Assembly (NCBI GenBank): GCA_002359975.1
Contig: DENG01000087.1
Coordinates: 1 to 6,767, forward strand
Origin: Polynucleobacter sp. UBA2650
GTDB taxonomy: Bacteria; Pseudomonadota; Gammaproteobacteria; Burkholderiales; Burkholderiaceae
Length of the DNA stretch: 6,767 bases
Direction of reading: 5' to 3'
Below the pieces are notes generated by a model. It did not search any database. It had not been told where the DNA came from and saw only the letters and a program-made list of their open reading frames with translations. The stretch's first letter is position 1. Every line of letters begins with the position of its first letter. Below, piece by piece: positions 6,619 to 6,767 of this stretch. The position numbers and the translations under genes were made by a program.

Positions 6619-6767
6619 ATGAATTTAAATCCTGAGCAAGAGCAGTTTGACTTTATCCGCTTTGCACTGGAAGCAAAGGTTTTGTCATTTGGAGAGTTTA
6701 AAACGAAGGCGGGGCGGCTATCGCCTTATTTCTTCAACGCCGGACTTTTTTATGATGGAGCTCGCCT
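6619..6767 (+). CDS. pyrE: Orotate phosphoribosyltransferase, N-terminal part (partial, runs off right edge)
   Basis: PyrE joins orotate to PRPP to give orotidine 5'-phosphate in de novo pyrimidine synthesis. Only 49 full codons are present, but they match the PyrE N-terminus closely: [17 protein letters not shown] at 24-40 corresponds to E. coli FGEFTLKSGRKSPYFFN. In E. coli this segment contains a PRPP-contacting Lys (Lys30 here) and the two Phe at the orotate site (Phe38-Phe39 here). The N-terminal helix ([17 protein letters not shown]) is also typical. The ATG at 6619 lies 8 nt from the divergent xth start and has no clear Shine-Dalgarno sequence. The frame stays open to the edge of the window. 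The PRPP-binding loop lies outside, so completeness cannot be judged. Confidence 0.92.
   Translation, partial: MNLNPEQEQFDFIRFALEAKVLSFGEFKTKAGRLSPYFFNAGLFYDGAR

Overview
The window looks like ordinary core chromosome of a betaproteobacterium of the order Burkholderiales. The moderate base composition and the gene order dksA-argB-slmA-metX-metW-ampG facing xth, with pyrE divergent from xth, most resemble Polynucleobacter or a close relative. This placement is inference from protein resemblance and synteny; no search was run. No mobile element, CRISPR array, RNA gene or foreign-looking segment is visible, and no stretch longer than 300 bases lacks a gene.

Layout: the left edge holds the 3' part of a COG0523/CobW-family GTPase with a His-rich metal-binding stretch (ends 554). 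A gap of about 190 bases carries candidate promoters and leads into dksA (746-1231). From there six genes run on the + strand with almost no spacing: dksA, argB (14 nt gap), slmA (12 nt gap), metX (4 nt overlap), metW (10 nt overlap) and ampG (11 nt overlap). This is best read as one transcription unit. It joins stringent-response control of RNA polymerase, arginine synthesis, nucleoid occlusion, methionine synthesis and peptidoglycan recycling. The - strand gene xth (exonuclease III family) converges on ampG, and their stop codons overlap by 4 nt. The start of pyrE (orotate phosphoribosyltransferase) diverges from xth with only 8 nt between the two start codons and runs off the right edge.

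How they fit together: metX and metW form the familiar methionine pair, in which MetX acylates homoserine and MetW is its methyltransferase-like partner. argB is an early arginine step and pyrE a pyrimidine step. dksA would adjust transcription of such biosynthetic genes to nutrient supply, while slmA and ampG concern division and wall turnover. I did not find an undescribed system. The points most worth a second look are a DksA with only one of the four zinc-finger cysteines beside a putative zinc-handling GTPase, a near-consensus SlmA operator just upstream of slmA, a run of eight G in the GTPase gene, and the extreme compaction at the ampG/xth and xth/pyrE junctions.
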